A DNA stretch of 64,000 bases, from assembly GCA_963693365.1 (NCBI GenBank), contig CAVNZM010000006.1:7192001-7256000 (forward strand). Direction: 5' to 3'. Positions 32,300 through 43,948 of the stretch are shown one piece after another. The first letter of the stretch is position 1; every line of letters starts with the position of its first letter. The notes below the pieces were generated by a model. That model did not search any database and had not been told where the DNA came from. It was given only the letters and a program-made list of their open reading frames with translations. Made by a program: the position numbers and the translations under genes. The stretch comes from Amoebidium appalachense (lineage: Eukaryota; Ichthyosporea).

Positions 32300-32760
32300 C
32301 AAAGCAAATTTCTGCAAAAGCAGAATATTTTTCTGCAGCAGAACTATATTCTGCGAAAAGGAGATTATTCTACAAAGGCGGAATATTTTTCTGCAACCGC
32401 TGAGACTATCTATATTCACACACAGCGGATTATTCAGCAAAAGCGGAATACTTTTTTGCAGCCGCTGCGAATTATAATTGCGCAAAGCAGATTATTCTGC
32501 AAAAGCAGATAATTCTCTGCTGCCGCTGAGAATTATGATTCGCGCAAAGCAGATTATTCTGCAAATTTAAAGGCGGAGTATTTTTCTGTAAAAGCAGAAT
32601 TATTCAGAATCTGCGCAAGAGCATTCTAGAGCAAAAGCGGAAACAGGCCTTAAACGTCTCAAAAATTGATTGATTAGCTGAATATTTTCTACTGCAGCTG
32701 TAACATGCAAAAACAGAACTATCATTTTTCTACCAAAGCAGAATCATTCTGCAAAAGTGG
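32300..32760. repeat. Array of GCAAAAGCAGAATATTCTGC-type palindromic units
   Basis: At least ten diverged copies of (A)AAGCAGA(A)T(T)ATT and TTCTGC(A)AAA words are spaced about 20-50 bp apart. TTCTGC-AAAA-GCAGAA forms a perfect inverted repeat with a 4-base loop. Half-units also occur as GCGGAATATT and GCCGCTGAGAATTAT. Confidence 0.8.
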
Positions 32761-32767
32761 CCCCAAA

Positions 32768-32824
32768 GGGGGGGGGGGGGGGGGGGGGGGGGAGGGGGGG
32801 GGGGGGGAGGTGTCTGAGCTGTGT

Positions 32825-32895
<71 letters not shown>
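32768..32895 (+). repeat. Poly-G, (GT)n, poly-G block
   Basis: G runs at about 32,769-32,808, (GT)n at about 32,830-32,858 and G run at about 32,859-32,894. Confidence 0.95.
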
Positions 32896-32897
<2 letters not shown>

Positions 32898-33048
32898 TGT
32901 GTGTGTGCGCGCGGATGTCACGAGAATATGGGAACAGAAGAACGCATACATCAAATATATATATACACACGCTTTTCCAGCATATACACATGGCATGACC
33001 GCCAAGCAATCACGTGCCTCACACGTGCACCCACCGGACATGTACATA

Positions 33049-33091
<43 letters not shown>

Positions 33092-33920
33092 CAAGTCAAG
33101 CCCATCGCCCGTTAATATAAAACTTTCAGATTTACAGGTGCACAGCACCATGAATAACGTTTAATTTAAAATCAGCCAAGCAGTCTCCACCCACACACCT
33201 TGAATAATATCCTTCGCAATAAGTATTTGAACTATCTGTACCCTGCAAGGCTTAGGATATGCAAGCTCGCAAATAGGCGGATAACAAGGTGATCACCATA
33301 TAATACAGTGTTGTTCCATATATCGGTGGGCACAAAAGCGTTTATATAAGTGTTCATATATACAGACGCTTCTGATAACAGTAGTAGAAAGGTGCCGGTT
33401 ATTACGAACGCTTCATATCAGTAGCAGAGAGAGCTCAGACATTATACCGGACGCTCTTTTTCCAGGAATAGAAAGAAGAACACACACTGTTCAGAAATTA
33501 CGGACACTCAATGAGGTATAACGTGTAAAAGCAAATAAAACGGAATGGTATTTACGCATATTTAGGCGTGTAGAACTGATAGAATCTGGCAAGGATACAC
33601 ATTCGTAGAAGCCACAAAAAACATCCCTCGATCTCTTCTCCACGGATAGCAAGCATGCACACACGCACACACACCTCTATACATTGTCTTACGAACAGGC
33701 ACACACACATGCTGGGTATCGCACATAGCAACATAATCGACAGTCGAATTTGACATTTCAAATTCAAAGAGCCCCCCGCCTCCCCTCCCCCCCCCGGGGT
33801 TCTTCACAGATAATAGCACCATATGCCCCTATGCCCACCCACCACCACTCCAACCTTCAAAAGACTAGACATGCCGTATTAAAAATTGGTTCACATCGCA
33901 CCACCAACCACACCCATCCC

Positions 33921-33951
<31 letters not shown>

Positions 33952-33981
33952 ACCCACCCACCCACCCACCCACTTCTACAG

Positions 33982-34544
33982 CTACGATATGTAGGGCATG
34001 AATGCCTGGGGCTGTTGCACCGAGTCCCCCACCCTCACCCTCTTCACCAGATAGCTCAGTTCGTCCCCGTACCCCTCCTCATCGCCATGACTGGCCCGAG
34101 CAACATACCCGCCATCACTCGCCAGCGTTCTGCTGATGGATGGAAAAAACAGTGTAAAAATCCCGTTAACACATAGGCTAGTGTTGATAAAGCGGTGGCA
34201 CATAAGCAAATAAAAGAGACACGACAAACCAAACAAACAAACAAAAAAAAAAAAGGGCCGGGGGGGGGGGGGGTATGTACAAGGAAGGCTACGTTTCGAG
34301 AGAACGATGTGAGAGGAACGAGCGTGAGAACTAAAGGAAGGAGGATGAAGAAGGAGCGCTGTGTGTAAGTGTGTACGTGTGCATCCGTGTGTGTGTGAAG
34401 GAGGGGAGGGAAAGGGAGGAAGGGGCAGCCTGTGGGGAGGGGGGGGGAAGTCTGATAGAAAGCTTCCAAACACCAAGCTAGCATGGAATGTGCCTCGTCA
34501 TTTCCTTGCAGCGAACTACACCATGCACATGCGCTCGCGCACGT

Positions 34545-34576
<32 letters not shown>

Positions 34577-35786
34577 TTGCAGGATTCAAACTCGCCACCC
34601 GTTTTCCTGCAGTTAACATCTAATACATGTCTACCTGTGCAAGACACTCATCCTCCCCCCCCCCTCCCCCCTTCCCCCCCCCCCCCCCCCCCCCCCATGT
34701 GTACACACACACACACACACACACCTATCCTACTACCGGCCACTTCCACGTGCCTCACACCCTTCGGTAAACTCCGTGTCCCTTCCCCTCCCCCCACCCC
34801 ACCCCACCCAACAACACACCCATCCACACACACCTGTTACCCCCCCCCCCCCCCCCCCCGGCCCTCTCTCCCCTCACTCACCCACCCACCTACCCACAAC
34901 CACATATATCCACACCTGTACCCCTCCCCTCCCCCCCCCCCCCCCCCCCCCACCAAACACACACACACACACACACACACACCTGCTCGGCACACTGCTT
35001 GCTGCATCCACCTCCAGCTCCCTCACCGCTGCCCTCAAGTCCGCCAACCCCAAAAACCCCCCGTCCGGGTCCCTCAATCTCTGCCCCAACTCCAACTGAA
35101 ACTCCCTCGCCCTCTCTCTCAGTTCATCCAGAGTATACCTGTTCCCCATCTCCATCGATGCGCTCTTGCCTGCTTGCGGGTGCGAACTCTGCCTCTCGCA
35201 CGATCTGACGCTGCGCACAACATTAACATTGCCAGTTGCATCGCCATGGCTTAGAGCACCAAGAGCACCGTGACCTTTCCTAGCCGGCTGGGTGGGGGTG
35301 AGGTGTGTGTCTGCTTGAGTGGGCTGGTCGTCCGGCTTGCACGTGGCAACCCACGTGCGCTTGTGCGACTGTTGGGGTGTGCCCTCGCTTTCCTTATTTG
35401 GCGTTGTCGGGCTTGCCTTATTTAAGGTCGTCATGCTTGCCATATTTGGGGTCGTCGTGCTCTCCTTATTGGGAGTTGTGATGTTTACGTGACTTGGTGA
35501 TGCCGAGCTTGCCTCATTTGGAGTTGTCATGGTGTTTGCTGTATCGGGAGGTGATGTGGAGGCTGGTGGAACAATCTCTGCGACTGGGGGGGCCGGTGGT
35601 GCTGGGTTGCCTGCTATGATGCATGGGCCAAAATGAGTAAAAAGTAGAACCAGAGGTTGAAAAAATGTTTACAAGCCATCAAAACAAGCAAGCAAGCAAG
35701 ATCATCAAATCAGAAAATCAAATTGAATGGAACCTTTAAATGAACGTGGTGTTGCTTTGGGGCTGAAAGGACAAAGATTGGGGGAC

Positions 35787-35839
<53 letters not shown>

Positions 35840-36312
35840 GATGAACTAGACAGCTACGTGCACATGCAGATTTCCAGACAGAAGGTCCCTGGCACCTAAA
35901 AATAACAGCAACATACTTCCCTGGCTATGCAAAAAGGGAGGGAAAAACGCAACTTGTCCACTGCTGTATCCGATACTCGTTTAATATGTTGACCACGCAA
36001 ATACTCCCAACCTTTTGATGTTCACACCCAAATATTTAAGAAAATAGACCATTGAACCCAAAACGTGTGCTCGTAAGCAAGTTTTAAAAGGCCGCTCAGT
36101 CATTTTCCACACCCGCCACACCCCATACCTGGCTGCTGTACATGTGTCGTCGGTCCCTCTGCCAGCGAAAAGTGGTGGTAAAGGTCTATCAGGGTGCACA
36201 CCTGCACGTCCTCCCTCCTTCGCTGTGTCTTTTTCACCCCTCCCCTCTTTGCATGTTTGAGTCCGTCCACAGGCGCCGTTGGCCGGGGACAAAGTATAAC
36301 CGTATCGTCCAT
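33982..36312 (-). CDS. Multi-exon gene of unknown function with octapeptide repeats
   Basis: Supported minus-strand exons: 36312-36129 (ATG, 61 codons plus one base), 35610-34983 (628 nt) and 34771-34725; phases join (1/2, 2/1). Exon 1 ends CCAG before GTATGG. Exon 2 follows CATAGCAG and ends at a (GT)n donor. Downstream, two short exons near 34.6 and 34.5 kb and a terminal exon of about 34,129-33,982 (TAG) are likely, but their joins are not resolved. The product has a basic N terminus with VCTLIDLYHHFSLAEG, a Pro-rich start of exon 2, five to six repeats of TTPNKES-type octapeptides, a Ser/Thr/Gln-rich stretch and a helical segment (YTLDELRERAREFQLELGQR). I recognise no family. Confidence 0.6.
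35390..35533 (-). repeat. Coding 24-bp repeat (TTPNKES octapeptides)
   Basis: Within exon 2 of the preceding gene the product reads TTPNEAS, TTPNKES, TTPNMAS, TTLNKAS and TTPNKES at 8-residue spacing, with one diverged insert. The low-complexity tract is probably disordered and length-variable. Confidence 0.85.
35787..35836 (+). repeat. Poly-G run of about 47
   Basis: Longest nearly pure G homopolymer of this region, in the first intron of the unknown gene. Confidence 0.97.
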
Positions 36313-37490
36313 CAGATGAGTGAAAACGACACGAAAAAAGGGTTATTTGTGCACAAACAAAAGGTAGCCTGCGTCCAAAAAAACCAAAAACAAGAGAAGT
36401 GAAGGGGAGGACAGAAAATACCGTGTTGAATTCGTTTCTAGTTAGCATGTAGTGGACTTATATCTAGGTGGTGCTATGTGCAGGTATTAAGAAACAAAAA
36501 AGTGTAACTCGAGCTCCAAAACACAACACGTCACTCGTTTTGCAATTAGTCCGTTAGCGAGGTGCTCACATGAATGGTTCGCCTCCAAAAAGCTCCTCCC
36601 CTAGCCATATAAACGTTAAAAAAAACTTATTTTCTAACTTTTGGAAAATAAAAGGTACTAAAAGATTTAGATTCAATTACAAGCAAATAAACATCTCTAT
36701 ACTCGAAAAAATGTTCTGTGACCGTTACACGGTTCAAAATTCGCCACCTCCCACTGCTTGTGCATGACGCGAGTACTTGGGCCAGACTGCACAGTGAACT
36801 GCTGGTGGGCACCACTCCAGGGGTTGAATTACGACTCAAAATCGTCGCATTTACGACTAAGCCCAGGGGGTCAAAACGAGTAACGCTGTGAGGTGCTGTA
36901 TTGGTTTTTCGTAGTCATAGCAGTAAAATAGGTCACATTAATTTATTTTGGTGTGTTTTCATACAAAAATGGGTGTTTTCCAAGGTAAAAGGTGGTCAGG
37001 TGGTTATTTTGGCACTCAAGGGTGGAATATGAAGCCCTGTTTTGTCTATCGGGGTGTGTAATCTCTAAAGAAGTGTAAAATTATCTGAAATGGGTTGTCG
37101 AATTTAATAACAAAAGGGGTCTATACGAGTTGTGAATGAGACGAACCCTGCCATTACGATTTAGAAATTCTGACAATACCATTGAGTTTGAGGTAAAACG
37201 GGTAGCGCAGCCAAAACCGCACAACCCCTGCCCCACTCGTGATACACATCCAATAGTTGATCAATAAATTATAGAAAAAATTTTAAATTTTACGAACGCT
37301 TGTATGACTCCGATCGCTTTCATCTATATTGAGCAGTTCGATTTTGCCGGATTTCTTGCTGATAAAACGTTTTCCCACCGTGACCATGGCCAGCCAGCTG
37401 CAGAGCCGCACACTGAGCCTCTCAAAAAAAAAGCGAACAGAAGTTGTGATGTTCACCAGAAGAACTTTTTTTTGCTTAACCTCCCTCTAA
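36313..37490. other. AT-rich intergenic spacer between divergent genes
   Basis: Lies between the minus-strand unknown gene (start 36,312) and the plus-strand F-box-like locus, so it should contain both promoters. A short palindromic word (TTACGACT..AATCGTCG) is near 36,829-36,850. An ATG at 37,386 opens a short frame (MASQLQSRTLSLSKKK) that could be a first exon of the next gene; it hits TAA at 37,488. Confidence 0.45.
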
Positions 37491-40400
37491 GACACCCAAT
37501 ACCCACCACTATGTTACAGCTATAACTTCTTTGGCGTCCAATATGAAGCCTGTTGTCAAAACCCTGCACGGAACCCTGTGGTGCCTAATGTTAGTTCCAA
37601 ACATGGCAAGTGCATCTGTCTATTTTCTTGCTTGCCAGACGAGGTCCAGCAGTTAATCTTTGAATATGCCACTGGAATGTGTGTTAAGTCTCTCGGATCT
37701 CTTGCCCTCGTCTGCAAAGGCTTCTATAAAATTGTCTGCGACCTCATCCACCGAACATTCCACAGAGCACCACTGCCTTTTCTAAACCGAAACCCCAACA
37801 TCATGATCAGTGACGCACTGCTGCTGGGCTACTTGAGCAATGTCAAAACACAGAGCAAACAACATGACAAAACCCGCGCATTCATGTCTAATCCCCGCCT
37901 CCTTATTGTTTCCTCCGCCGCCGGTCGCGAACGAAGTGTAGAATTCCTGCTCGAAAATGGGAGTTTCTCTTCCGCCATTATCAAGAAGATAGCCCAGATG
38001 TTTGCGCTGTGTTACGGCCACCCTAGCCTGGCCGAATCTTCTGTGTATGCCATCCCTGTGGTGGGAACAACCAGACCGGCGGTGTGGATGATGATTCCTT
38101 GTCTTTCTCGATCTCGACCGCACGGTATACGGCAGTCTCGGAGAGGGGTAGGGTGGCAGAGCGTGATCTAATTGTGCCCATGGTTGACTGTCCAGAAATA
38201 ACAGACCCGGTGCTAATTCCAGGGATCAAGGGTGGTTTGGATCGCTTCTTTGACCTTTTTCATTCATTACGGAATGAATGAACGCCGAGCAGCTACTTAG
38301 CCACGAAGTAATTGCGCAGATTTCATTGCATGCCAGCGCGTTTTCGGCCTCCGGCTATGAAACCGACCAGGTAATGTGCTTGACTATTTGTTTCCCTTCA
38401 TTCCAGCATATTTTCTCCGACAAGTGGTAATCAACGAGGAACTGAGTAAGCTCATGGAGCGCATAGTGAGAGATCTGATCATCGGGATCGATGCTAGTGA
38501 TGATGTTAACATACGCACTCGAGCGCTCCTCAGAGCTCCTTGCCAGACGGGAGCTGGAACAGGTTTTCTCGTTGATGAGCAGCCTTGTCGAGTCTGAAAA
38601 GTGGTATGTGGTGCGTCGCCTGCTTACGGGGTTGAAGGCGTTCGCTCTTTCCAGCGACAACGGCATCCAGAGCGCCATTTACGGCAAAATCCTGCAGGTT
38701 GCCGCATTCGACGTGGCCAAGCGAGCGTTGTTGGCCAAGCATGCGGAAACGCTTGAATACCTGCTTGGCCAGAAACAGTGGTGGGGTGGGCGGCGCAGCA
38801 AGCCGCCAACAGCCCCAAGTTGCTGAGGGCGGCATTGGGATCTGCAGGCACGCTCGATGTTGACGGGCTACGGTGTGTGGAGGTGTTGATAAACGATTAC
38901 GGAGTCTCGGGCACGGCGCAGCAAGGGGTTTCCGACGAAAGGCGGCTTCCACCAGATGCCCCACCTGAAATCTGCGCCAGGATGGCGTGGCGAGAAGAGA
39001 TTCTGACGCTCGTCAAGCCCAATGGCAAGAGAGACGCAACCTCCATCCTCCAGGAGATTGAACAGCACCAGGCATATGGGCTGCTTGGCTGACCCCAAGG
39101 CTACGTACAGCATGGCGCTCTCGTTTGCCGCTGGAGACAAGAGCTTGGACCTGGTAGAGCTACTTTTGCGCAAACACGGAGGTGAAATTGCCGTGTCGGC
39201 GCACCTTGCCATGTTGGGGGCCCCTCTCAACTTGAAAGGGATCCATGGCGTGGCCAATGCCAATGCCAGAACTACCGAGCATGTGTTCATGTACTGCACC
39301 ATCTCCCGTTCGAAACCACCCGCTACATCTTCCCATCTCTTCTACATCCCCTTTTCGACGGCCTAGTTCCCGAGGGTTTGCCCATTCACCCCACGCTCTT
39401 GGACCCTGTTTTGGGCAGAAAACTCGTTTTGGCGGCGGTTGAGGTAGACCGGCTGCTTGTTGCCGAGTTGGGGCAAACACGTGCCACATCCATGCAGGTA
39501 GACGCTTTGCCTCTTTGTCTTGGTGCGCTTATCTACAACCGGAGGTTGTGGTGCCAGGTGAGCAGGCGGTGGTTCAAGGGCTTATGGATGTGGGGTTGTG
39601 TTTGCCGATGGGGACTATCACCGACGCCAATGACCCAATTGCGTTTTCGGGGCGAGATGCTACGAGGGGGCTGTCAAGGCGATGAGATCGCTGATTGCTG
39701 CCCATGTTGTCCAGAGATGCCCGCCCGCTCGCGTTCCTCGGGTCAACAAGCAGGCGGCGGGGCGGGGGGACGGGGGCAAGTGGCCGGTTTTCAGTGCGGA
39801 GGATCTTTTGCGCGTGGTGAAGGGGCTACAGGTTGTTGTTGGGTTTGCTTCGGGGCCAGACCGCAACAAGGTGTTAAAGGTGGCGTCCCCTTTGGTGGAG
39901 CAGATGCTTGCTCTGGGGGAGAACATGGACTTGAGTATGATGTTGTTTGGGCACGGCGCCTTAAAGCTGCAGCGGAGTGAGTGGAGGCTGCTGTATGAGA
40001 AGTGTTCGATGGGTCCCATGGCTGACTATCTGTGTGCGCTGGCGCTTGCGTGTGCGGGTGGCCCAGGGCAGGACGGGGTTGTGAGGGATAACGGTAAGAT
40101 GCACAGGTGTTTTCCTGGTTGCTGTGCGATATGTGGGACCCAAATACTACGGCGCTCTCTCCCCGAGTTGTCGCAGCGCTTGAAACTGTTGCGAAACGCT
40201 GCCCCCTTTTCCTCCCTGCTGCTACTAGCCTCTGTACTGTTGGGGCGGAACCGGACGCGCAGGGAGATGTGGGTTCTGAGTCGTGCGTGCACGTTGTGAG
40301 AAAGCTTGGGCGTGCGCGGAAAGTGAGCGGGGGGAGTGTGCACGGTACACGTGTTCTCGGCTGGGCTCTAAGGGAGGGTCAAGACACCAAGTTGGCCATG

Positions 40401-41077
40401 TGTCGTCTTGACGCCTACCCAGTCGACGTCACCGACCAAGGAAACGAGTTTCTCCCCTACGTGCTGTCGTTCTCATCCCCCTTTCCCCGTCGAGTTTCTG
40501 TCCGAGCTCTACCCAGCCGACGTCGATCAAAACGGGTGCTGCAGCTACAGCTGCCCACAAAACGGCGAAGAGAAACTTAGGCTGCATCTGCAAGCCGCCA
40601 CGTACACAGACCATTCGGTGATTGTTCCCATTCTCCAACGCGCTCTGCCCATAACCCACCACCGCTCGCGCGCGTGGCGGGGTTTGCGACCCCCAGGCGA
40701 CGCTTTCGCTGTTCCTCGGTCGGTTCATCTTTTTTATCGGCGACGGCGCGGACGACGGAACACTGCGGAAGCTCGGGATGGTTCTGGAGTGGTTTAAGGA
40801 TTGTGAGGTTACACCCGCGATGGCGTATTCGGCGTTTGACTGCGCGTCCAAGTGCACGTGCAAGACACGTGATATGGGGGACATGGCGAGGATCATGGGG
40901 GTGTTTTTGGAGGATCGGAGGTTTGGCGCGGTGGTGTTGGGGGAGGGGGAGCTGGTGTGGTTGCTGCACTGCATGCGGCCGTATAAGGAGGTGTATGGGA
41001 AGTTGCTGAGGATGTGCCCGAATCTACCAAATGTGCCTTTGTGGGCTGAGTCCACTGTCAAGTTCAGAGGGGTGTGA
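37491..41077 (+). pseudogene. Intronless F-box-like repeat protein locus with about 12 frame changes
   Basis: Protein-like sequence runs without introns for 3.6 kb but changes frame repeatedly. Segments (approximate): 37491-38060, 38062-38277, 38278-38375, 38376-38515, 38515-38787, 38778-39080, 39080-39296, 39297-39539, 39539-39671, 39672-40107, 40107-40490, 40490-40665, 40665-41077 (TGA). The first has an F-box-like motif, LPDEVQQLIFEYATG then LALVCKGF. Later segments have ankyrin-like helices (SLDLVELLLRKHGGE; TLEYLLGQKQ). Within the frames that look coding I see no stop codon. Many breaks fall in short runs of G or C, where one base too few or too many explains them. It may be a decaying gene, an assembly with uncorrected indels, or a gene using frameshifting. 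Composition is more GC-rich than the flanks. Origin from a large DNA virus of protists, where F-box/ankyrin proteins are common, is speculative. Confidence 0.6.
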
Positions 41078-41219
41078 TGACGAGGTATGTGGTGGTGTGG
41101 TTGTGGGTTGTGTTTGGGGCTTGTTTGTTTGCTTTCTGGACTTTGCCAGTGTGTCTGTTTTCGTTTTGAGTGTGTGGGGTGTTTGCTCTCGGGATGGAGG
41201 GGTGTGTGAGAAGTAGGGA

Positions 41220-41996
41220 GCAGGAGGGGAAGGGGTGGGGGGGGGAGGGGGGGGGGGAAGGAAGGGGGGGGGAGAAGGGCAGGACGGGGAGGGGAAGTGT
41301 GGTTGGATGCATGAATAAAAAGCATTGTTGTGGTGGGTTGGATTGCAGGAGTGCCCGGGGGAGGGGGGGGGGGGGGGGAGAGGGGGGAGGGGGAAAGGGT
41401 AGTATTAATTTTGTTAGGGAAAAGATTTAGGCATGGTGGACGCCCCCAACCTTGAGAATGGGGGGGGGGGGGGGAGGGGGGGAAAGGAGGTGAGGTTGTG
41501 TGTGGAAGGATGGAGGGAGAATAGGGGAGGGGGAAGGGGGGCTAGTTTTATCCGTATAGCAGTGGTGTGGGTGGGCTTCAGGAGAAGGGAGGGTGGGGAA
41601 GAGGGGGGGGGGGGGGGGGGGGGGGGGGTTACAAGGTGTGGTTTTGGTGCTAATCGATCGGTGATATTGTGATTGCGAGAAGGAGGGTTAAATGGCGTGG
41701 TCACTATCAGAACATACTGCCTTGTGTGCATCCAAGAGTGTTTTGGTGGGTGCATGCTGCAATGTGGCTGTGTCTGTGTGCTTGTAACGCATGTATATGG
41801 TTCTGGGTATGCATCGGGAAAATCAAGCTCTACGGTGGTATGTATACGAGAGCAAGGACAGAGGGAGGGAGGGGGGAAAGGGGGGGGGGGGGAAGGGGGG
41901 GGGAGGGGAACTGGGGGACAGGGGGGGGGGGGGGGGGGTATTATTGTTCTAACGGTTTGTAATCGGATATTGCCTTGATGCACCTATTATGCATGG

Positions 41997-42044
<48 letters not shown>

Positions 42045-42230
42045 GTGCGCGCGCGTGTGTGTGTGGTGGTGGTGGTGGTGGTGGTGGTGGTGGTGGTGGT
42101 GGTGGGGGGGGGGGGGGGGGGGGGGGGGATGAATGTGTTGATCTCCAGAGGGACACTTTTGTGGGGATGTGACCGTGTGTGTGTGTGTGTGTGTGTGTGC
42201 GTGTGTGTGCGTGTGTGTGCGTGTGCGTGT

Positions 42231-42261
<31 letters not shown>

Positions 42262-42262
42262 G
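41220..42262 (+). repeat. G-rich and (GT)n/(GGT)n tracts
   Basis: G runs at about 41,237-41,275, 41,360-41,400, 41,460-41,480, 41,606-41,630 and 41,880-41,938; (GT)n at about 41,999-42,064; GGT at about 42,065-42,103 and G to 42,128; GT with GTGTGC variants at about 42,174-42,245. Confidence 0.93.
41314..41319 (+). terminator. AATAAA polyadenylation-type signal
   Basis: Canonical hexamer 237 nt after the stop codon of the F-box-like locus, on the same strand. It suggests the locus was, or is, a transcribed gene. Confidence 0.4.
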
Positions 42263-42439
42263 TCAATGTGGATGGAGTGGGACCAAGTTTTGATTGGTTT
42301 TGACTAATTAAACATTTCTGAATTCAACGGTTGTTTTTATTCATCATGTACGCTTGCAGGCAGACTAATTGGGTTTCATTTGCAGTGCCTGGAATGGGCC
42401 GCCGTGGTTGGTCGCTACATCCTATGGGCTACCGGCACC

Positions 42440-42850
42440 ACTCGACATGACTCCATTTGCTTGCCACATGCAACATAATCTGTCTGCTACCCACGTTTTG
42501 GCTACCACGCGCGACATGATTCTATTGGCTACAACGAGCGACGTAATTCTGTTGGCAACATGCAACGGGCTACCTCGCGCCACATGTTGACGATATGATT
42601 TTATTGGCTTTCCACGGTTTGTCTACTCCACACGTGACATGATTCGATTGGCTAAGCACAAGTTGGGCCTGAAGGCAAAGTGGGTTTATTGGCTGCCGTA
42701 TGCGCGAGATGATTCTATTGGCTATCGATGCGACACGATTCTATTGGCTACTGTAACTGTATGAAGGTCACGACTGAGCTGGGTGCTGTGTGTGAAGGAC
42801 AGCTTTCATTGGCTATCTCTCCCCCGGGAAAGTGATTTGATTGGGTTTGG
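42440..42850. promoter_or_regulatory. Degenerate repeat array carrying seven ATTGGCT (CCAAT) boxes
   Basis: A unit close to GACATGATTCTATTGGCTAC recurs irregularly. Perfect ATTGGCT is at 42524, 42603, 42647, 42688, 42717, 42743 and 42808; variants (GTTGGCA 42551, ATTGGGT 42840) and more diverged units start near 42,446. The reverse complement AGCCAAT is the optimal NF-Y binding core. All boxes have the same orientation, as expected of a tandem repeat. Confidence 0.75.
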
Positions 42851-43779
42851 ATGGCTGTGCTACTCACACAGTTTTGTATGAACACCTGCTTTTTGTAAGG
42901 GGCCTTATACACAGTTATATATTCCAACTTAAATCCAAACGCGATTACCATTTTTATGTACGTTTTTGGAACATGAAAGTTTTTTTTTTTGTATTCCCTT
43001 TCCCAGTTGATGACCGTTTATTGCTTCTTTTCTTTTTTCTTTCCCCGAGACCCGGTTTGTCTAATTTATAGGGGGAGAAGTTGCTTATCTACTTGTACGA
43101 AACCCAAAGAGAGCAGTGGGTTGCAATTGGCTGGAACAACCCTTGTGCTTTGGCTTAGAGTTTGTTTGGGTTGTGAATTTTACGTATGGAAATATCACAC
43201 GGCATAATGAAGTGTTCGTGAATCTACATCCGGAGCACTGAATTATGAATCAGATGTACCCCCCCCCCCCCCCCCCCCCCCCTCCCCCGTAGGACCACAA
43301 TACACCTGTATAATATATACACAGTGTCACGTGCGCGCGCACACATGTACATGCACAAAGTTTATGCAAGAGAGCGCGCACGCGCACACACATACGTACA
43401 TGCATCCAGTGCACAAACCCTATACTCATCCCGCCAAAGGTACTTGATCAATGAAACGGGCAAAACACAAAGTCAACCCTACATGCCAGACTCTCACGTA
43501 GCCCCCAGGCTCTCCGCCTCCTCCTATCCCTCCCCCCTCTCAGCAGATATGCTCCCCCCCCCCCCCACCACCACCACCCCACCCACCCACCCACCCACAG
43601 GGGCCACCCACTCTCCTGCATCCAAGAAGGTCCTTCAGGCGTCATGCAAAAGAGAATTTTATGCGATGACTGATTGAATATTATTATGTCGCACCATATT
43701 ATTGATACGCGGTCGCGAGCATATGCTTGATATGCGGAGCAGTTAATCGTGAGAGGATGGCAAATGTGGGGATGTTTGT

Positions 43780-43781
43780 GG

Positions 43782-43826
<45 letters not shown>

Positions 43827-43866
43827 TGCTTGTGTGTGTGCTTGTAGTGGTGGTGGTGGTGGTGGT

Positions 43867-43945
<79 letters not shown>
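43780..43945 (+). repeat. (GT)n, (GGT)n, (GT)n, poly-G block
   Basis: GT at about 43,783-43,824, GGT at about 43,848-43,869, GT at about 43,870-43,910 and G to 43,944. Confidence 0.95.

Positions 43946-43948
<3 letters not shown>

Larger units (their letters stand above)
31076..33981. other. Intergenic region upstream of the RCC1-TBC gene
   Basis: Holds the likely promoter side (31,076-31,680, including TGACGTCA at 31,639), a purine-rich block (31,680-32,030), the palindromic GCAGAA array (32,300-32,760), poly-G/(GT)n (32,770-32,895) and AT-rich sequence with a weak repeat of about 40 bp (33,340-33,480). No exon supported. Confidence 0.6.

Noticed and set aside
34560-34640. Second tRNA-like B box (GTTTGAATCC) near a small exon candidate
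   Set aside because: No cloverleaf can be drawn; the bases fit better as part of a short coding exon, though that exon is itself uncertain.
36627-36839. Minus-strand open frame upstream of the unknown gene
   Set aside because: It begins at a TTG, not an ATG, and has no conserved motif; the exon starting at 36,312 already has a good ATG.
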